Positions 32,561-44,309 of a DNA stretch of 64,000 bases are shown piece after piece. Under the pieces are notes generated by a model. It made no database searches, had not been told where the DNA came from, and worked only from the letters and a program-made list of their open reading frames with translations. This stretch comes from Lepidodermella squamata. Lineage: Eukaryota; Gastrotricha. The translations under genes were made by a program, and so were the position numbers. Numbering within the stretch: position 1 is the first letter of the stretch; the number at the start of each line of letters is the position of its first letter. Where the stretch lies: contig JBLDXI010000011.1 in the NCBI GenBank assembly GCA_047495785.1, forward strand, positions 1,240,001 through 1,304,000, in the 5' to 3' direction.

Positions 32561-35500
32561 ATGAATTTGCGTTATCGCATCGGCATTAGGAGGCCATTAT
32601 GGCATGGTGTGATAATCCCAACAATTTACTTTTTCATAACTTTTCACGGCCTTCTCTTGTTCCTTTTCCCGCCTGGAACAAAGCTTGAAGAAATTGCTCT
32701 GCCTCCGATCAAGTTTGAAAATCTAACAGCAGAATGCAGTTCTTTCTCGTCGAAATTCAAGTCTTGCAGCAAAAAGCAACAATGCCACTACGGCCCTGGA
32801 GCGATGAGTCAATTTCCAATGGAAAATATACCGGAATTCGACCCGAAAAAAGCAGCGGAGGCGGATGATCAAGACGCGATAACAGAGCACATTCGATCGA
32901 TATATTTTTCAAGGGTTCGGAAAAAATTGTCATCATTGTCCTGCGGCAACTCGATCTGCAGGCCGAAAATTATGGTTTACTCCTGCGCGGGTGGGTGTTG
33001 CGGATGGGGAGATCGACTGCGGGGGATGACTACGATGTTTTACGCGTCTATCCTAACGGATTCAATTTTCTTCATCGACGCAAGCTATCCGTTACCACTC
33101 GATCAATTTTTTGTTATAAATACCGAACTTTACGGGGTTCATAACGATACTTTGATGGCAAAAAAGGAAGAGAGGTGCTTACTAACTCAACCAAATGCGT
33201 TACATTACAAAGTTAGAATGAACTCTGACGATGCATTTCGCGGGGAAGTTGCCAGATTTTACGAGAAATATCTGCCCGATGATACTAAGATAGGCGTCAA
33301 AGTTCAGACGAATACGATGGTTGGCGTTGGAGAGTTGTTGGAAAGGCGAGATTTGTTCGGAGAGCTCGCGCAGATTTATGGATTGCACGAGTTCACCAAC
33401 TTGCAGCTGGTTTCTGCTGCTGCGAGGATTTTGGTTGGAAAACCGCAGCCACGGCTCGAGGCCTTCGTTCAACAGGCGTGGCAACGCATTTTCAAACAGC
33501 CCTTCGACAAGTCCATTCCAAAGATTGGTAAGGTGAAGCATTTCTGTGGGAAACTGAGTGCAAGCAGGTTCACTTTAGCACAGTAGCAATGATGAGAAAA
33601 GTCGGAAACCTGATCTAATTCAAATCCTAATCTATAGGAATACATTAAGAATGTGTCCTTATGCGAGGCTTAAACTGTCTCCGAAAGAGAATTATATTTG
33701 GATGCGACACGCGACACCCCATTTAGGATCCCTACACAAATAGGAAATCCCTACGCAAATCCCTACAGAGGTCAACAAGACTATGGCGGACACGGTGGTA
33801 TTTTTGTTGGATCAAAAAATGATCAGAAACCTAAGGAATTTCACGTTGAAAAATCGAAATTTCAATTTCAGGTTGACAATTTTCAAATTACTACTATGTC
33901 TTGACCATGCAAGATAAGTGTGTCCTGGTCTCAAAACATTGTAGCCAACATCGAAAAGGGCTAGGTTGCATGCTTGAGCATGACCACGGATGAAATGGGG
34001 AATAAATTGCGGGAATAAATCTTGTTGTTAGTGCGCGCGCGTGTGTGTTTGTGTGGGCTTTTTTGCAGCGCGCGCACAACCTCGCGCATTTAATACACCT
34101 TTCGACTTGCAGCGCGCAGATTTGAGAGCACACGGGCTGTTTTTAGGCGCGCGCACTCACACAGTTAAACTTTTTTTACCGCATTTCTTCTTCATTTTAG
34201 TTTTAGAAGATATACGTGCGCGCGAAAACTGAGTACTAAATTTTGTAGTAATGAATTCCTGATTCATATTAACGCGAGCACACGCAACTTTTAGTAAAAT
34301 ATCGCCAATAGTCTCCTGTAAAATCGCTGAAAAACTAAACACGAATTCAAGCGTCGGGAGAACATTGTATAATTTTCATTTGTTCTTCATCTGAATCATT
34401 CTGAATCAAAATTTTGACGAGAAAATTCAAACTTGAAACTTATTTCCAATTTATACGGTGGATGATGCAGAACATTTTATGAGACTACCTAAAAGCTAAA
34501 ATTGCAACCCAGCCTTCTCGATTTTCCCCTGTCTTGGTACCAGTCTTTCAGATATCTTGAAAGCTAGAAATCGTATACCACGTTACAACCCATGGTTCCA
34601 AAAATTTCAAATAAAGTTTTGCTCAAGATGAAGTCGCAAGGGAAAGGTGAAAAAGGTTTGAAGCGCAATTTTTATTGCATGTTCCAGATAGAAAACAGGT
34701 CCAGGGTTTATGAAATCTCTCCGTTTTAATAATTTGAAAGCGGAAAAACCAAAATAGAGAACTTGTAACCATTTCACATCAGGAGGTACAAACCGCCAGA
34801 AACTAGGAAGATAGCCATCGATCAGATAGCTCGATCATTTTACACCAAGGAAAAAGTACCCCAGTAAATTAAGGTGGATAGATCTATCGATTACTCAACA
34901 AGATTTTTCAGCTGGGTGCCTTCTCTCCCTCTACCAAATCGCCGACCACACGCCTCGACCGGCTGCACGTAATGCTACTGAGTTGAATATGGCCAGCCGG
35001 CCACCAAAAACGCCTCGAAAAACAGAGGAGTTTGCGCATCATTGTGGTAAGCAGTTCAACTTTAAAAAAGCGGTCTCAAGGCTCCCTATTCCAGATTGGC
35101 TGAAAGAGGGCTTCCTACCCTTTAATTACCTCGATAAATGGGCCATATCGCCAGATCGCGTTATGAACAAAACGCAAGCTCGAATTACAAAGCTATACAA
35201 CGAAGTGAATCAAAGACCAGTGCTTTTGATTTGATTCGATTTAGACCCTCTTTTCACTGATTTAGATTTGAAATGATTGATTTAAGAAGCCCAGCTTCTT
35301 GAAAATCTAGATGTTTCGTGATCATCGGGGATCATCCCTGTTTCCCTCGATAATTTCATGGGTCTGGACCCCGACCCCGTGCAGTTACCGAGGGAGCACT
35401 GTAGTATCTCTCATTGTAATTTTCGGTTTTCAGGCTGTATCTCAATCGATTTCTCGAGATTTTATTGAAAGCTTACTACTTTAATTGGCTAGATTGTCAA

Positions 35501-36471
35501 TATCGACGGGTTGTCTACATTAGCCGCTTTTTGCCGTATTTTTCCCCTTTTCTTTAATAGCGGTGATTATGATAACAAAATTAATACTGTAGTTTTAACG
35601 TTTCACTGATTTGACATTTTTTCCACTTGATCCGCTCCAACAAAAAGAAAAAAAAATGGTATTTCATGGTATTTCTGGCAATTAAGCTAATAATAAGCGT
35701 TGCTGTTTGCTGGTTTACGCTATTATTGTTTTATATTACACCGAACGCGCATATTGGGGCATTCGCGCGCATAATAGCATAAATGTTAGCGCGCACAATA
35801 TAATACAATAAAATGTACGGTCAATCAAAAGCAGTTATTATGCCGCAATGCCGAAATTCATCAAATTCGATTTTCTGCGAATTTTCAAAGTCGAAATTCC
35901 GAAATCATCCTTCCCGTATCTCCCGTATTTATGTATCTCTAACTTCTACCAAATATCAATATCCTCTACAAAAATTTTATGAATTTTCTAAGGTATCCAC
36001 CTACGCATCGATACGTCTTACAGAGTGTGGACAACCCAGTTGCATTGCATCATACCCGAACTACGGCGTTTAATTTCGAAATACAAGCTACGGAAGCCAT
36101 TGATCTACATTGCAAATGACAACCCTGAAGCTGTGAGCAAGCTTATTGACACTCTGTGGGCCAGCCATCGCATAAAGGCGTACCAGCCTATCGATGATGT
36201 GCGCCACATCGACTACATTTACACTGATCAGGAGCCATGGAAAAGTTGGAATACTACGAAGCGGTGGGAAATTGTTGCGGCGACTTATCGCGACTGGTTG
36301 TTCCTTTCACGCATGGACTACCTTATCGTGAGTCGGAGCGGGTTCTCAGAATCAGCTGCTTACATTTCTCGAATCCCCACGCGACGCTTTTTGTATAAGC
36401 ACCGTGAAGAATGCTTATTCGATGACTTCAACTCAATTCCTAACTGGGATTTCCCTATCTCGGAAACGTAA
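32561..36471 (+). CDS. Fucosyltransferase-like type II membrane protein (copy 3)
   Basis: Exons 32561-33527 and 35993-36471 (donor AAGATTG|GTAAGG, acceptor TTTTCTAAG|GTATCC) encode about 481 residues. The protein has a signal anchor at about residues 14-36 (WHGVIIPTIYFFITFHGLLL) and a Cys-rich stem. KIMVYSCAGGCCGWGDRLRG follows near residue 140, then LTDSIFFIDASYPL. The junction recreates GIHLR. The C-terminal block is LIVSRSGFSESAAYIS. It is colinear with 20752-22309, including the intron position, the QTNTMV block and the ending RRFLYKH. The 2465-base intron is rich in repeats, including the CG/TG tract at 34027-34220. The first in-frame ATG of exon 2 lies well inside it and is not a start. 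Confidence 0.9.
34027..34220. repeat. CG/TG-alternating tract in an intron
   Basis: Runs of GCGCGC and TGTGTG alternate here (for example GTGCGCGCGCGTGTGTGTTT). Similar tracts occur at 55795-55940 and 63665-63715. Such alternating purine-pyrimidine sequence can adopt Z-DNA. The frames across it are not genes. Confidence 0.6.
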
Positions 36472-36998
36472 ACAGTGGGATCTTTGGATTATGCTTTTCC
36501 ACTGTAAAACCATCATAAGCTATACACAAATAAAATCGGATATCGAGTGTGAATGCCAAGTCAGAAAATACACCTAGAATGTTCTAACAAGTAGAAAAAA
36601 TCAATAGGTATTGTGCGCAATGTCTGTTTACAAGAATAGGTTAACCCTAGCCAGTCCCTGACTCGCGAACAAAAATAGCGCCTTCCGTTGCAGGCTCACC
36701 TTCGGCTCAATATGTGCCTGGGTAGCCAGTTCGCCATGCCTGATTGGAAAGAGGCGGTTGTTGTCGCTGTTAGCTAACTTACCATCAGAAGGCAGTAGCG
36801 AGATTGAGCTAATTGAGATTTAATTTGGGGCTAATTCTGAGCTAGAAGCCGTATATTCAACTTTCCCCAACGGAAATTACCCGAAGCAACGCACCCAATG
36901 TGATTATCCCCGTGCGCACGGACGTAGGACTTGCCGCCATCACCTTTCTCCAGATGATACAAAAACTTTTCGTTATTGTCATGCGTTAAGATGAAGGC
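36472..36998. other. Spacer without recognised gene
   Basis: Lies between convergent genes. Nothing was recognised. Confidence 0.5.
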
Positions 36999-37811
36999 TT
37001 AAATTTTCGCTTGTGTTTCCTCGTCTAGAACTTTGGCGATGGCTGATTGCAGCAGCTCAAACAAATCGTCCAGTGACGTCGGGTTTTTCGGGTACTTCTT
37101 GCCTCGGCGCTTGTACAGCCCAGAGACGATCTCGTCGAGGTCCGGGAACGCCTCGCGTACCTCCAAGTCCGAGATCTCGCTTTTCACTTGACGGTAGTGT
37201 TGACCGGGAACGGCGACCGGCTGGTTGGAGATGAGCCACCGAACTTTAGCCATGTTGATTTCAACATCGACTCCAACTCGGTCTGGTTCGTGGTTGTGCT
37301 CTAACAACAAAATTAAATCAAAATCAAACAATTTTAGTGGAAATATCGAATTACCTCCATGTTTCGGCGCCTCTTCTAGGTTGAACCGGTAACAAGCGCT
37401 GTTATGCCCTTCTGGCAACTCGGGAAGCGGGCTAGTCCACGTACAGTGGCAGTTCAATTCGCCACGATGGTCGTAGCAGCGGACGTAGACGGCGCCGTTT
37501 TTGCGTCGGTCAAACAGGTACCGATGGCCGGCGTGACACAAGACTTTGCCATCCTTGGACGACTTGTGCTTCTCGGGTTGAAAATCCAACATGGCCTGCA
37601 TTTTATCAGGGGTGAGGCTCAAGTTCGTTGCCTGTGGAACTGTTTGCTGCTGAACTGTTTCTTCGAGCTGGCGAACGCGGGCCTTCAGCAGGCGCACGGT
37701 GTTCGGCGAGGCGAAATCGCTTGAGTCCGCTACTTGAGGCGGGTGCTGTTCCGGCACTTCGTCGCTGAATTCGTTTGAAGCCGGGTTGCTCTGATTCTCG
37801 AATTCCGGCAT
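36999..37811 (-). CDS. FLYWCH-type zinc-finger protein
   Basis: Exons 37811-37355 and 37300-36999 encode about 252 residues. The ATG at 37811 is the first; the in-frame GTG at 37841 would add ten residues. The N-terminus is acidic and polar, then a short coiled coil (TVRLLKARVRQLEETVQQQ). The zinc finger reads GKVLCHAGHRYLFDRR, VYVRCYDHRGELNCHCTW and then HNHEPD, the Cys-Cys and His-x-His arrangement of FLYWCH fingers. The C-terminal 100 residues are unassigned. The 54-base intron (donor GGAG|GTAATT, acceptor GTTGTTAG) is a multiple of three and has no stop, so retention would insert a hydrophobic stretch right before the zinc-binding HNH. FLYWCH proteins bind DNA; nematode relatives repress transcription. 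The domain is also found in transposons, but no transposase follows here. Confidence 0.8.
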   Translation of the reverse strand: MPEFENQSNPASNEFSDEVPEQHPPQVADSSDFASPNTVRLLKARVRQLEETVQQQTVPQATNLSLTPDKMQAMLDFQPEKHKSSKDGKVLCHAGHRYLFDRRKNGAVYVRCYDHRGELNCHCTWTSPLPELPEGHNSACYRFNLEEAPKHGGNSIFPLKLFDFDLILLLEHNHEPDRVGVDVEINMAKVRWLISNQPVAVPGQHYRQVKSEISDLEVREAFPDLDEIVSGLYKRRGKKYPKNPTSLDDLFELLQSAIAKVLDEETQAKI

Positions 37812-38634
37812 GCTGTCCTCGCTTAGTTGCGGCGAGGCCACGCGCGGCGGTATCGGCGGTTGACGACTGGATTAGCTCTGCTTGCCTTAGCTGTTGAGAA
37901 CGTAATCAGATTAAAGACGGGAGTTTCCTTGCGTGTGTTCGTGCGCGCGTGCGTGTATTGTTATAATCCACTTGGGGAACGCAACAGCGCGTTGGGGATA
38001 TGGTGCTATGGGTATTTTCCGTTGGGGTGAGTTGAATCATTGCTAGAAGCTGCCCAAATTTGTGACAGCTTCATGTCATAGAGAAATTCATTGTAACCAT
38101 GGAGAAATCGAATTTTCCAATGCCAAAATGTTACCATGCGTATGTAGGAATTGTGGTATATACGGCAGCGGATATCGCACCTTCTTATTTCCTCGATTTA
38201 GTCCGCGATAGTCAACAACTGGGCGTAAGATGCCATCTTTTTGCCACGAACATGATCGGCGAAGAAGCCGAAGATCTAGACGGGCCGAACGGGGGAGTTC
38301 TACCAGGTCAACGTCGATACAGCAAAAGCGTAAGAATGACTGCACGGAAGCTTGTCTGCTTCTTTTTCATGGAAACGAAGCTGAAATCGCGGTATTTCTC
38401 GGGAAAATGATGGGCAGGTAGAGCGTTTCTAGTGTTCTGTTCCAGTGAGTGTGGGGACAAAGCATCAGACGTCAGAGCGAAGGCTACGGTTTTCACTTGA
38501 CGTAGTTCACATATTTTTTCAAATATTTTATTAAAAAAAGCATCGTTTAGTTCGTAAGGTGACATAATCAGATTCTGAAACATCAAAACAGACTGATTGT
38601 TGCTTAACATAGCCATCGTAGCGTCAGCATTAGC
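37812..38634. other. Spacer containing a retroelement fragment
   Basis: A C/G- and TG-rich stretch lies at 37930-38000. The reverse-transcriptase fragment described separately is at about 38135-38300. No host gene was recognised. Confidence 0.5.
38135..38300 (-). pseudogene. Ty3/gypsy-type reverse transcriptase fragment, frameshifted
   Basis: The minus strand reads ASSPIMFVAK and then, after a one-base loss in a run of A, KDGILRPVVDYRGLN followed by RYPLPYIPQF. This is the hallmark N-terminal fingers segment of Ty3/gypsy reverse transcriptase. The rest of pol, gag and LTRs are not visible, so this is a dead remnant of a retrotransposon. Confidence 0.8.
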
Positions 38635-40969
38635 TCAGAACTTTATCCACGGTGGGATTTTGTTTTGCATAGCAGCATATGCCGTACCAAATTTGTTAAC
38701 ATTGCAAAAAGTGCAAGTTGTCCCCTGGCTGGCTAAATTTAGCCGTAGCTGACGAACGAAGTGAAGCGTGTCGCCGAATTTAACCGGATGAATGAACTCC
38801 AGGGTTGTATTGTAAACTTCAACCAGTGGATGGCTGCGAACGATGCCCTGGCCCCAGTCGTGCGCTACCCAGCTCAAGTCTTGAATGTCAGCATGGGGCG
38901 CTAAAACACGCAAGGCCGTTATAAGACCAATCTCCATGAAAACTTCATGCCTGCAGTGAAATTGAGTTATGAATTCATATAGCGCTGATGACAGATTCGA
39001 CTCACTTTCCCAGCAGACTCAAGAGGGGCATTGCGTTGTGAAAGTACGATTTTGGCATGTAGAACACGTCTCCGGACGCAAGGCCTAACATGCGACGCTC
39101 TCCGCCGGTCGCGTTGGTCAAATTTGTCTTCACTTCAAGCCAGTAAGTACTTGAGACTTTGATATCGCTGTTTGGCGATGCCTCTCCAGCGATCAATTTG
39201 TCGAGATCGTCGAAGAAAATTGTGGTCTGATTGCGATTATGAATTTGCCACTGCCAATTCTGTCGCCAATCGTCGTTCATACAATCGAAAGAATTGTTGC
39301 TGCTAATTTTATGACAGAAATAACCCTGAAAATAAAATGTTCGAAATTGGCAGAAAATCGTTTGGAAAAGTACACAAATACCTACAAATCATTTCACTTT
39401 TTTGCAATTTTCTATATCAATGCTAGATTTTATAACTAATTGTCTTGGTGGGTTGGATAGAAATTTGACTTGAAAATTGCACCAGCTCTCCATTGCTAAC
39501 ACAAGAAGCTAACTTGTTCAGTAACATGGACTCGGAAATCGGAAATCCCTGGATGAGAAGTTGAGGAATTCCGTACGCTAGAGACAGAAAATGCCTGCAA
39601 ATCGAATTCAGTCGCTAAAGCTGCGGCTAAAAAATCGAATCAGATTAGGTCAGCTTTCTTTTTCTAATCTAGAGATAGCTCTTGCGGATAGAAAACATGG
39701 ACAATTTGCAGATTTAAAATAACAGCTTTTTCCAAGCTTTTAGACAGTGGTTCTGAAATTTTTGAGGCTGTAAAAGAAAAGTGGCACGCCAAAGGTCTCG
39801 CGTGCCATCCAACATTTTTCGGCAAATGCCTTAGAAAACATTGCTCCACCAAATCGCTGTTGCAAGGTTTAGAAAGGGTAGTTGTTGTTAAAATCGATCT
39901 TCTATTGGTTATCAAGCTCAACGAATATAACTAATTTCATACAATTTCTTGGATCCTGGAGCTGCCAGAAAAGGGAAAAATGTGTTGATGTATTTGCCCA
40001 AATATGGCTGGTGATTTCAAAAAATGCATGAGGGAAGCGAGAAAATGCTGAAGATTATCTATTAAAAACTAAAACACGCTCTAAAACCGTTCAAAACGAA
40101 CGAACTGAGGCAGTGACGAAATAGCAGGCTAAAATTACATTTTGTGTCCGGTCTGGCCGAGCTGGGAGATGTTAACCCCTGCTGCCCTCCCTGAAAGTCG
40201 AATGAGGATGATCCCCCAATCCCCCTGAAAGTCGCACACTTCTCCCCACTTCTCACTTACCAAAAGCGTTTTAAGACTCGAATTTAATATCAAACTAGGA
40301 CACCTTTCTAAAAAGGATCAGTCAATTCATGAGACTTTTACATCAACCATTCTAAGCTGGTGAGTAACGCAGGTGTTTGTATGGGCTCCTCAAATCGATG
40401 GACCCATCTTATTAAGAGGGGACTTATGCTTATGATACCGAATTCGGAATTCAGGCTCAAGTTCGAATATATCAAATTGTTGACATCAAAACATTGCGAA
40501 CTCACGGTATCTACAGCAAACGGGTGATCTCGGTCAGGTTTCAGCAGCCAAAGCTTCTTCAAAGATTTGTTGTAAGCGTCTTTCAAGTTCCAGTAGTTGA
40601 CTAGCAAGTCATCCGACATGACTAGAGCGCCATCGAAGTCGTCACCGACAGCCTCGACCGCTCGTGGCAGGCATGCGTACGTTGCTATGAGCTCACCTCT
40701 TTCGGGAAAGCCGTAGTTGACGAAAGGCGCAACCTTTTCCGAAACAGCGGTTTTAAATTGTGTCTCGTGATGCGGCCAAAAATTTGCTGTCGGGCCACAG
40801 AATACAATTTTAGCGAACACATCTCGATATAGTGATAGAACTTTGGCAGCTGACTCGTAGTTTGGGTAGTTGTAATGCAAAACTAGAAGGATCCTGCGGA
40901 AATCATGAATTTATCCACTCGAGTCAAATCTGGCCAAGCAGCCTTTGCTGATTTGAAGTATTGTGAATA
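38635..40969 (-). CDS. Family X protein, subfamily B (copy 1), with a one-base frameshift
   Basis: Exons about 40969-40506, 39325-39006 and 38950-38635 align colinearly with the intact gene 52159-49771, including all splice positions (GATACC|GTGAGT; TTTCAG|GGTTATTTC; GGAAA|GTGAGT; CTGCAG|GCATGA). Shared blocks are FKSAKAAWP, LLVLHYNYPNYESA, KIVFCGPT, DGALVMSDDLLVNYWNL, GGERRMLGLASGDVFYMPKS and LEFIHPVKFGD. Near 40900-40915 one base is missing relative to the paralog, shifting the frame between RVDKFM and RRILLVLHYN. No membrane-anchor exon could be found upstream. The gene is therefore either newly broken or starts at an internal site without its anchor. The R1 repeat copy lies in the first intron. 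Confidence 0.7.
40070..40240 (-). repeat. Dispersed repeat R1, copy 3 (divergent)
   Basis: Shares GTCTGGCCGAGCTGGG, AAAACACGCTCTAAAACC, GGATGATCCCCCAATCCCCC and GTCGCACACT with 5256-5383 and 17705-17841. It is longer through an internal duplication of the GTCG(A/C)-terminated end. It lies in the intron of the frameshifted family X gene. Confidence 0.65.
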
Positions 40970-42067
40970 CTGAATCAGAACATGCGCCCAGAAAGCACCT
41001 AAAAATCCGATAATTTAAACTCGCGATCAATTTCAGAGTAAAAAAGCTAAAAGCAACACCGTTGATTTATTGTTCGATCAATATATAACATATAACGCAT
41101 TCAATATTGCAACCATGTTTTATGAGACCCATCCATCGTGAAATCTCGTCAATGTGCACTCATGCATGACATTCCTGTGGTGACTTGATAAGGCAAGGTG
41201 AAATCGGCCTCAAATTCGATATCAAAAAGTCTGAGTCGTTTTTTCGTTACGTGCATGTCATGTCTGAGTTCGCGTTGACGAAATTTCACGATGAATCAGT
41301 CTCATGGTGGATCTTTCACAAAGCCATTTGGACTGCACAGACAATTTTGAAGAAGATTAACCGAAGATCCAAGGCATAGGCTTGGAAGGCCGTAACTGCC
41401 AAGCCTATGCATTGAGATAACTTGGACTTTTCGAATTTGCTGGCAAAATCGGGAGTCTTTCCCTATTTTCATCAAGTTGGACCTGAGGTTCAGGACCTTT
41501 CAGGTTGCCTGAGGTTTCCAACTCTAATTTCGTGATTTTGGAGACAAATTTGATAAGGCCAAGTTATCTGAGCAGAACATTATGGTCGAAAAGTTTCGAA
41601 TATTACGTGACCGGAAAGCATTATGCCGGAAAGCCGCTCAAGTACGAATTTCAGAAAATGCGAAAATGCGAATATTCACTCCGATAAATAAAACTGTCAT
41701 TTTTATTGTTTATTGTGGAGAGCGCCAACAGATCTGCTGTACCCTTCATGCACATGTAGTACACGTATCGAAACCAGGGGCGAGATAGGCTATTGAGGCG
41801 CTAAAACACAGTTTGTTATTTCGCGATAGAAGAATGCAGCACTCCTGAAAAGTTGCAGCGTCCAATTTACTGTCTTTGGTAGGCTAAAATCAAAAGGATC
41901 GAATCAACATAAAACAACCGTTTTTAGTTACAAAAATCTACCTTTGTGGTGCCGGCAACATTATTGCCTACTGAGGTATATGGGAAGTGAAAACACGATG
42001 CATCGGAATTCGCCCCGGTATTTGAATTTGTTATTTTGTAAGCGTTATCAGCGTCGACTTTGCCAAT
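40970..42067. other. Spacer without recognised gene
   Basis: Searched for the missing membrane-anchor exon of the family X gene at 38635-40969 and did not find it. Plus-strand frames at 41185-41379 and 41505-41788 have no domain. Confidence 0.5.
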
Positions 42068-42706
42068 TCACGCCACTGCTGGCGGATAGCCGGGGACCAT
42101 CTCGTATATTAGACCATTACCTGCTGCGTTTGCAGCATCACAACAGTCCGTGAACGTTTTTACCGCGGCAGAAGAAGACTGAGAAGTTGAATAGAAAATA
42201 AATCCCAGTTTACATCGCGGTTAAGTCTTACAGCTGTCCTGAGTTGGAGAACCGAATTGCATGCGCCAGCATTCGATGTGCAGAATGGGACATTTTCCCG
42301 ACCGTTGCAGCATCGCCCTCGGTCTCTGTTATTACACACAGATTGTACACGGCCTGTTGCGGCAAAATTCACAGTAACTGATTAGGATGGGAATCACTGA
42401 ACTTACAGGGCATGAACCAGTGGACGGAGTGCAAGTCGGACATGTTGGGCAAGACGGTGATGATCCTCCGCTTTTTGCGACACAGTTGTTTTGAGTCGCA
42501 TCGCAAACGTTAGCAGATGCTACGCAAGACGATCCAGAGCTGCAGGGACTGGCCGCCGTCGATAGACAGCTCTGGCCATTGGGGCAGGTCGGCGCGGGGG
42601 AATCGTTGGATGTTGTCCTCGGGCATGGTGTAGTTGTGGTTGGCGTAGGGCATCCATTGGCAATGCCACATGCAGCGGCTACTAGAGCAAGGATGACGAA
42701 TTCCAT
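42068..42706 (-). CDS. Cys/Ser/Thr-rich secreted protein, three exons
   Basis: The ATG at 42706 begins a clear signal peptide (FVILALVAAACGIANG). Exon 1 (42706 to about 42407) is a Pro/Thr/Ser-rich, cysteine-studded segment with repeated CPTCPTC-like words. Exon 2 (42353-42232) encodes CNNRDRGRCCNGRENVPFC and CNSVLQLRTA. Exon 3 (42178-42068) encodes SSSAAVKTFTDCCDAANAAG and a short end. Introns of 53 bases have good ends. The exon 1-2 joint is odd: the best donor (CCCT|GTAAGT) would shift exon 2 out of its cysteine-rich frame, whereas a weaker GT 11 bases earlier (CACTG|GTTCAT) keeps a 173-residue frame. It may be a mucin-like or structural extracellular protein; the family was not recognised. 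Confidence 0.6.
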
Positions 42707-43131
42707 CGAAAGAAAATAACTGAAAGAGTAATTTTTGAAAAAAGCCGATGAGGCAGAGCTTAAATATTCGCGAACAGGATTGACGAAATTCGGCTGCCCC
42801 TGCCCAGGGATGCCAACTCGTGTTCAGGACGCAATCACATAAGGTGGTCGCACTCGTCGTGGCCAGACAGGAGACAAATTTGATTGAAAAATACCCAGTC
42901 TAGGCATCCCTAGTAGTCATTATAGGCAAGAGAGTTAAAATTTGTAATTAGATAGTTTATAAAAGCCATACGTCAGCCATACGTATCAATAACGCAAAAA
43001 ATGAGTTCGTCAGACAATGGAGTAGATTTTGTCATAATATAACAAAAAGACGCTAGATAAGTTTGATACGGTGAACAGATAAGGCTCTACTCAGTCGCAC
43101 CTGAGGTCGAGTCGGTGGCAAAAAACCTTAA
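42707..43131. other. Spacer without recognised gene
   Basis: Upstream region of the Cys-rich secreted protein gene. Nothing was recognised. Confidence 0.5.
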
Positions 43132-43640
43132 CCCTTTTTAGCCGTGGGTTACACGGGTGTAACATTCAATCTAACTTGATTATTTTCGCCTATCAGACTC
43201 TAAATGAGATACGACGTATGAAATCGGAATAACCGTTTGTCTAGCTTTCCAATGACATATAACACTAAGGCACATTTCCATGTTATCACCTCATCCTCCC
43301 GTGTCAAAAAAGCTCGAAGGATCCAGTCAATTAGTCACTAATTAGGGTAATTAGCTTACGTAACACCAATTATCCCAACCTGAGTGAATTTTTATGCTTC
43401 CAAGGATTCCTAGGTTTTCCTATGCGTAGATGAAGCTAGTGAAATCCGTTTTAGATTCACAGTTACAGTTTACGAGATCTGTAGATTCCCAAGCATTTTT
43501 TGAAGTTACGTAACTATCTGCCCGTTATCAATATATAAGAAATAGATTCAGATTCTAGATCAGCGGACCAGGTTACCCCTAGGCCCGATTCTCCAAGTTA
43601 ACAACGTGCATATTTCTATATGCCGGTCAAAAAGGGTTAA
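43128..43640. mobile_element. piggyBac-type MITE at a TTAA site
   Basis: The element 43132-43636 (505 bp) is flanked by TTAA at 43128-43131 and 43637-43640. Its ends are CCCTTTTTAGCCG and the inverse of CCCTTTTTGACCG. TTAA duplication with CCCTTT ends is the signature of piggyBac-like transposons. No coding capacity remains. Confidence 0.85.
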
Positions 43641-44309
43641 TGAATGCCGCCATTATTATTTCGTGACCACTTTAATTCTAATGAGAAAAAGCCAATAAAA
43701 GTGAAATATAATCGCAGCCCTGATTTTAACCTGTTTGTATGGTTTGGCGATTTTAGCTCTTCGAATCTTCGAAAGTCGTCTTGGAATCTTGGAAACTCTT
43801 TCAATCAAACATAAGGTGATAGTGGACGACACCCGGGTCCATCTGTTGCCCCTCCGCGAAAACTGATTGGCTGGATTACCCTCACGATCTCAAGTAGCCA
43901 TTTCGAGTTTCTAGTTTTCTGAGTCAGTGTGCTCCTGTTGTTCGTTGCCTACACCGCGACATCGCCAAGGCAGTGAGTAAGATGCCAAGGCTTGGTGATC
44001 GGATCTCAGCTCCAAGCAGAATCCGAGATTCCCACTCAGGCGGAGGAGATTCCGCCTAACGTAAAAAACTTCGTGAGAAATTTCAGAACCCACTTTATTG
44101 TTAGAAATCTGACTTTATTTAATTATTGCAACAAAAAAGGTTCGTGCAATATTTCGGCACTCAAAATATCAACCGAGTTGAGGGGAAGAAAACGAGTCTA
44201 ACAATAGGACCTAATAATCTAAGATATTTGGACGGGGTTCAATAGTGAGGTATGAGGTATCCTTCATCGAGTTGACTGAATTTTCGGTGAAATCCCATGC
44301 ATGACTGAT
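43641..44309. other. Spacer without recognised gene
   Basis: Downstream of the ankyrin-repeat gene. Short frames on both strands at 43911-44201 overlap each other and have no domain. Confidence 0.5.
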
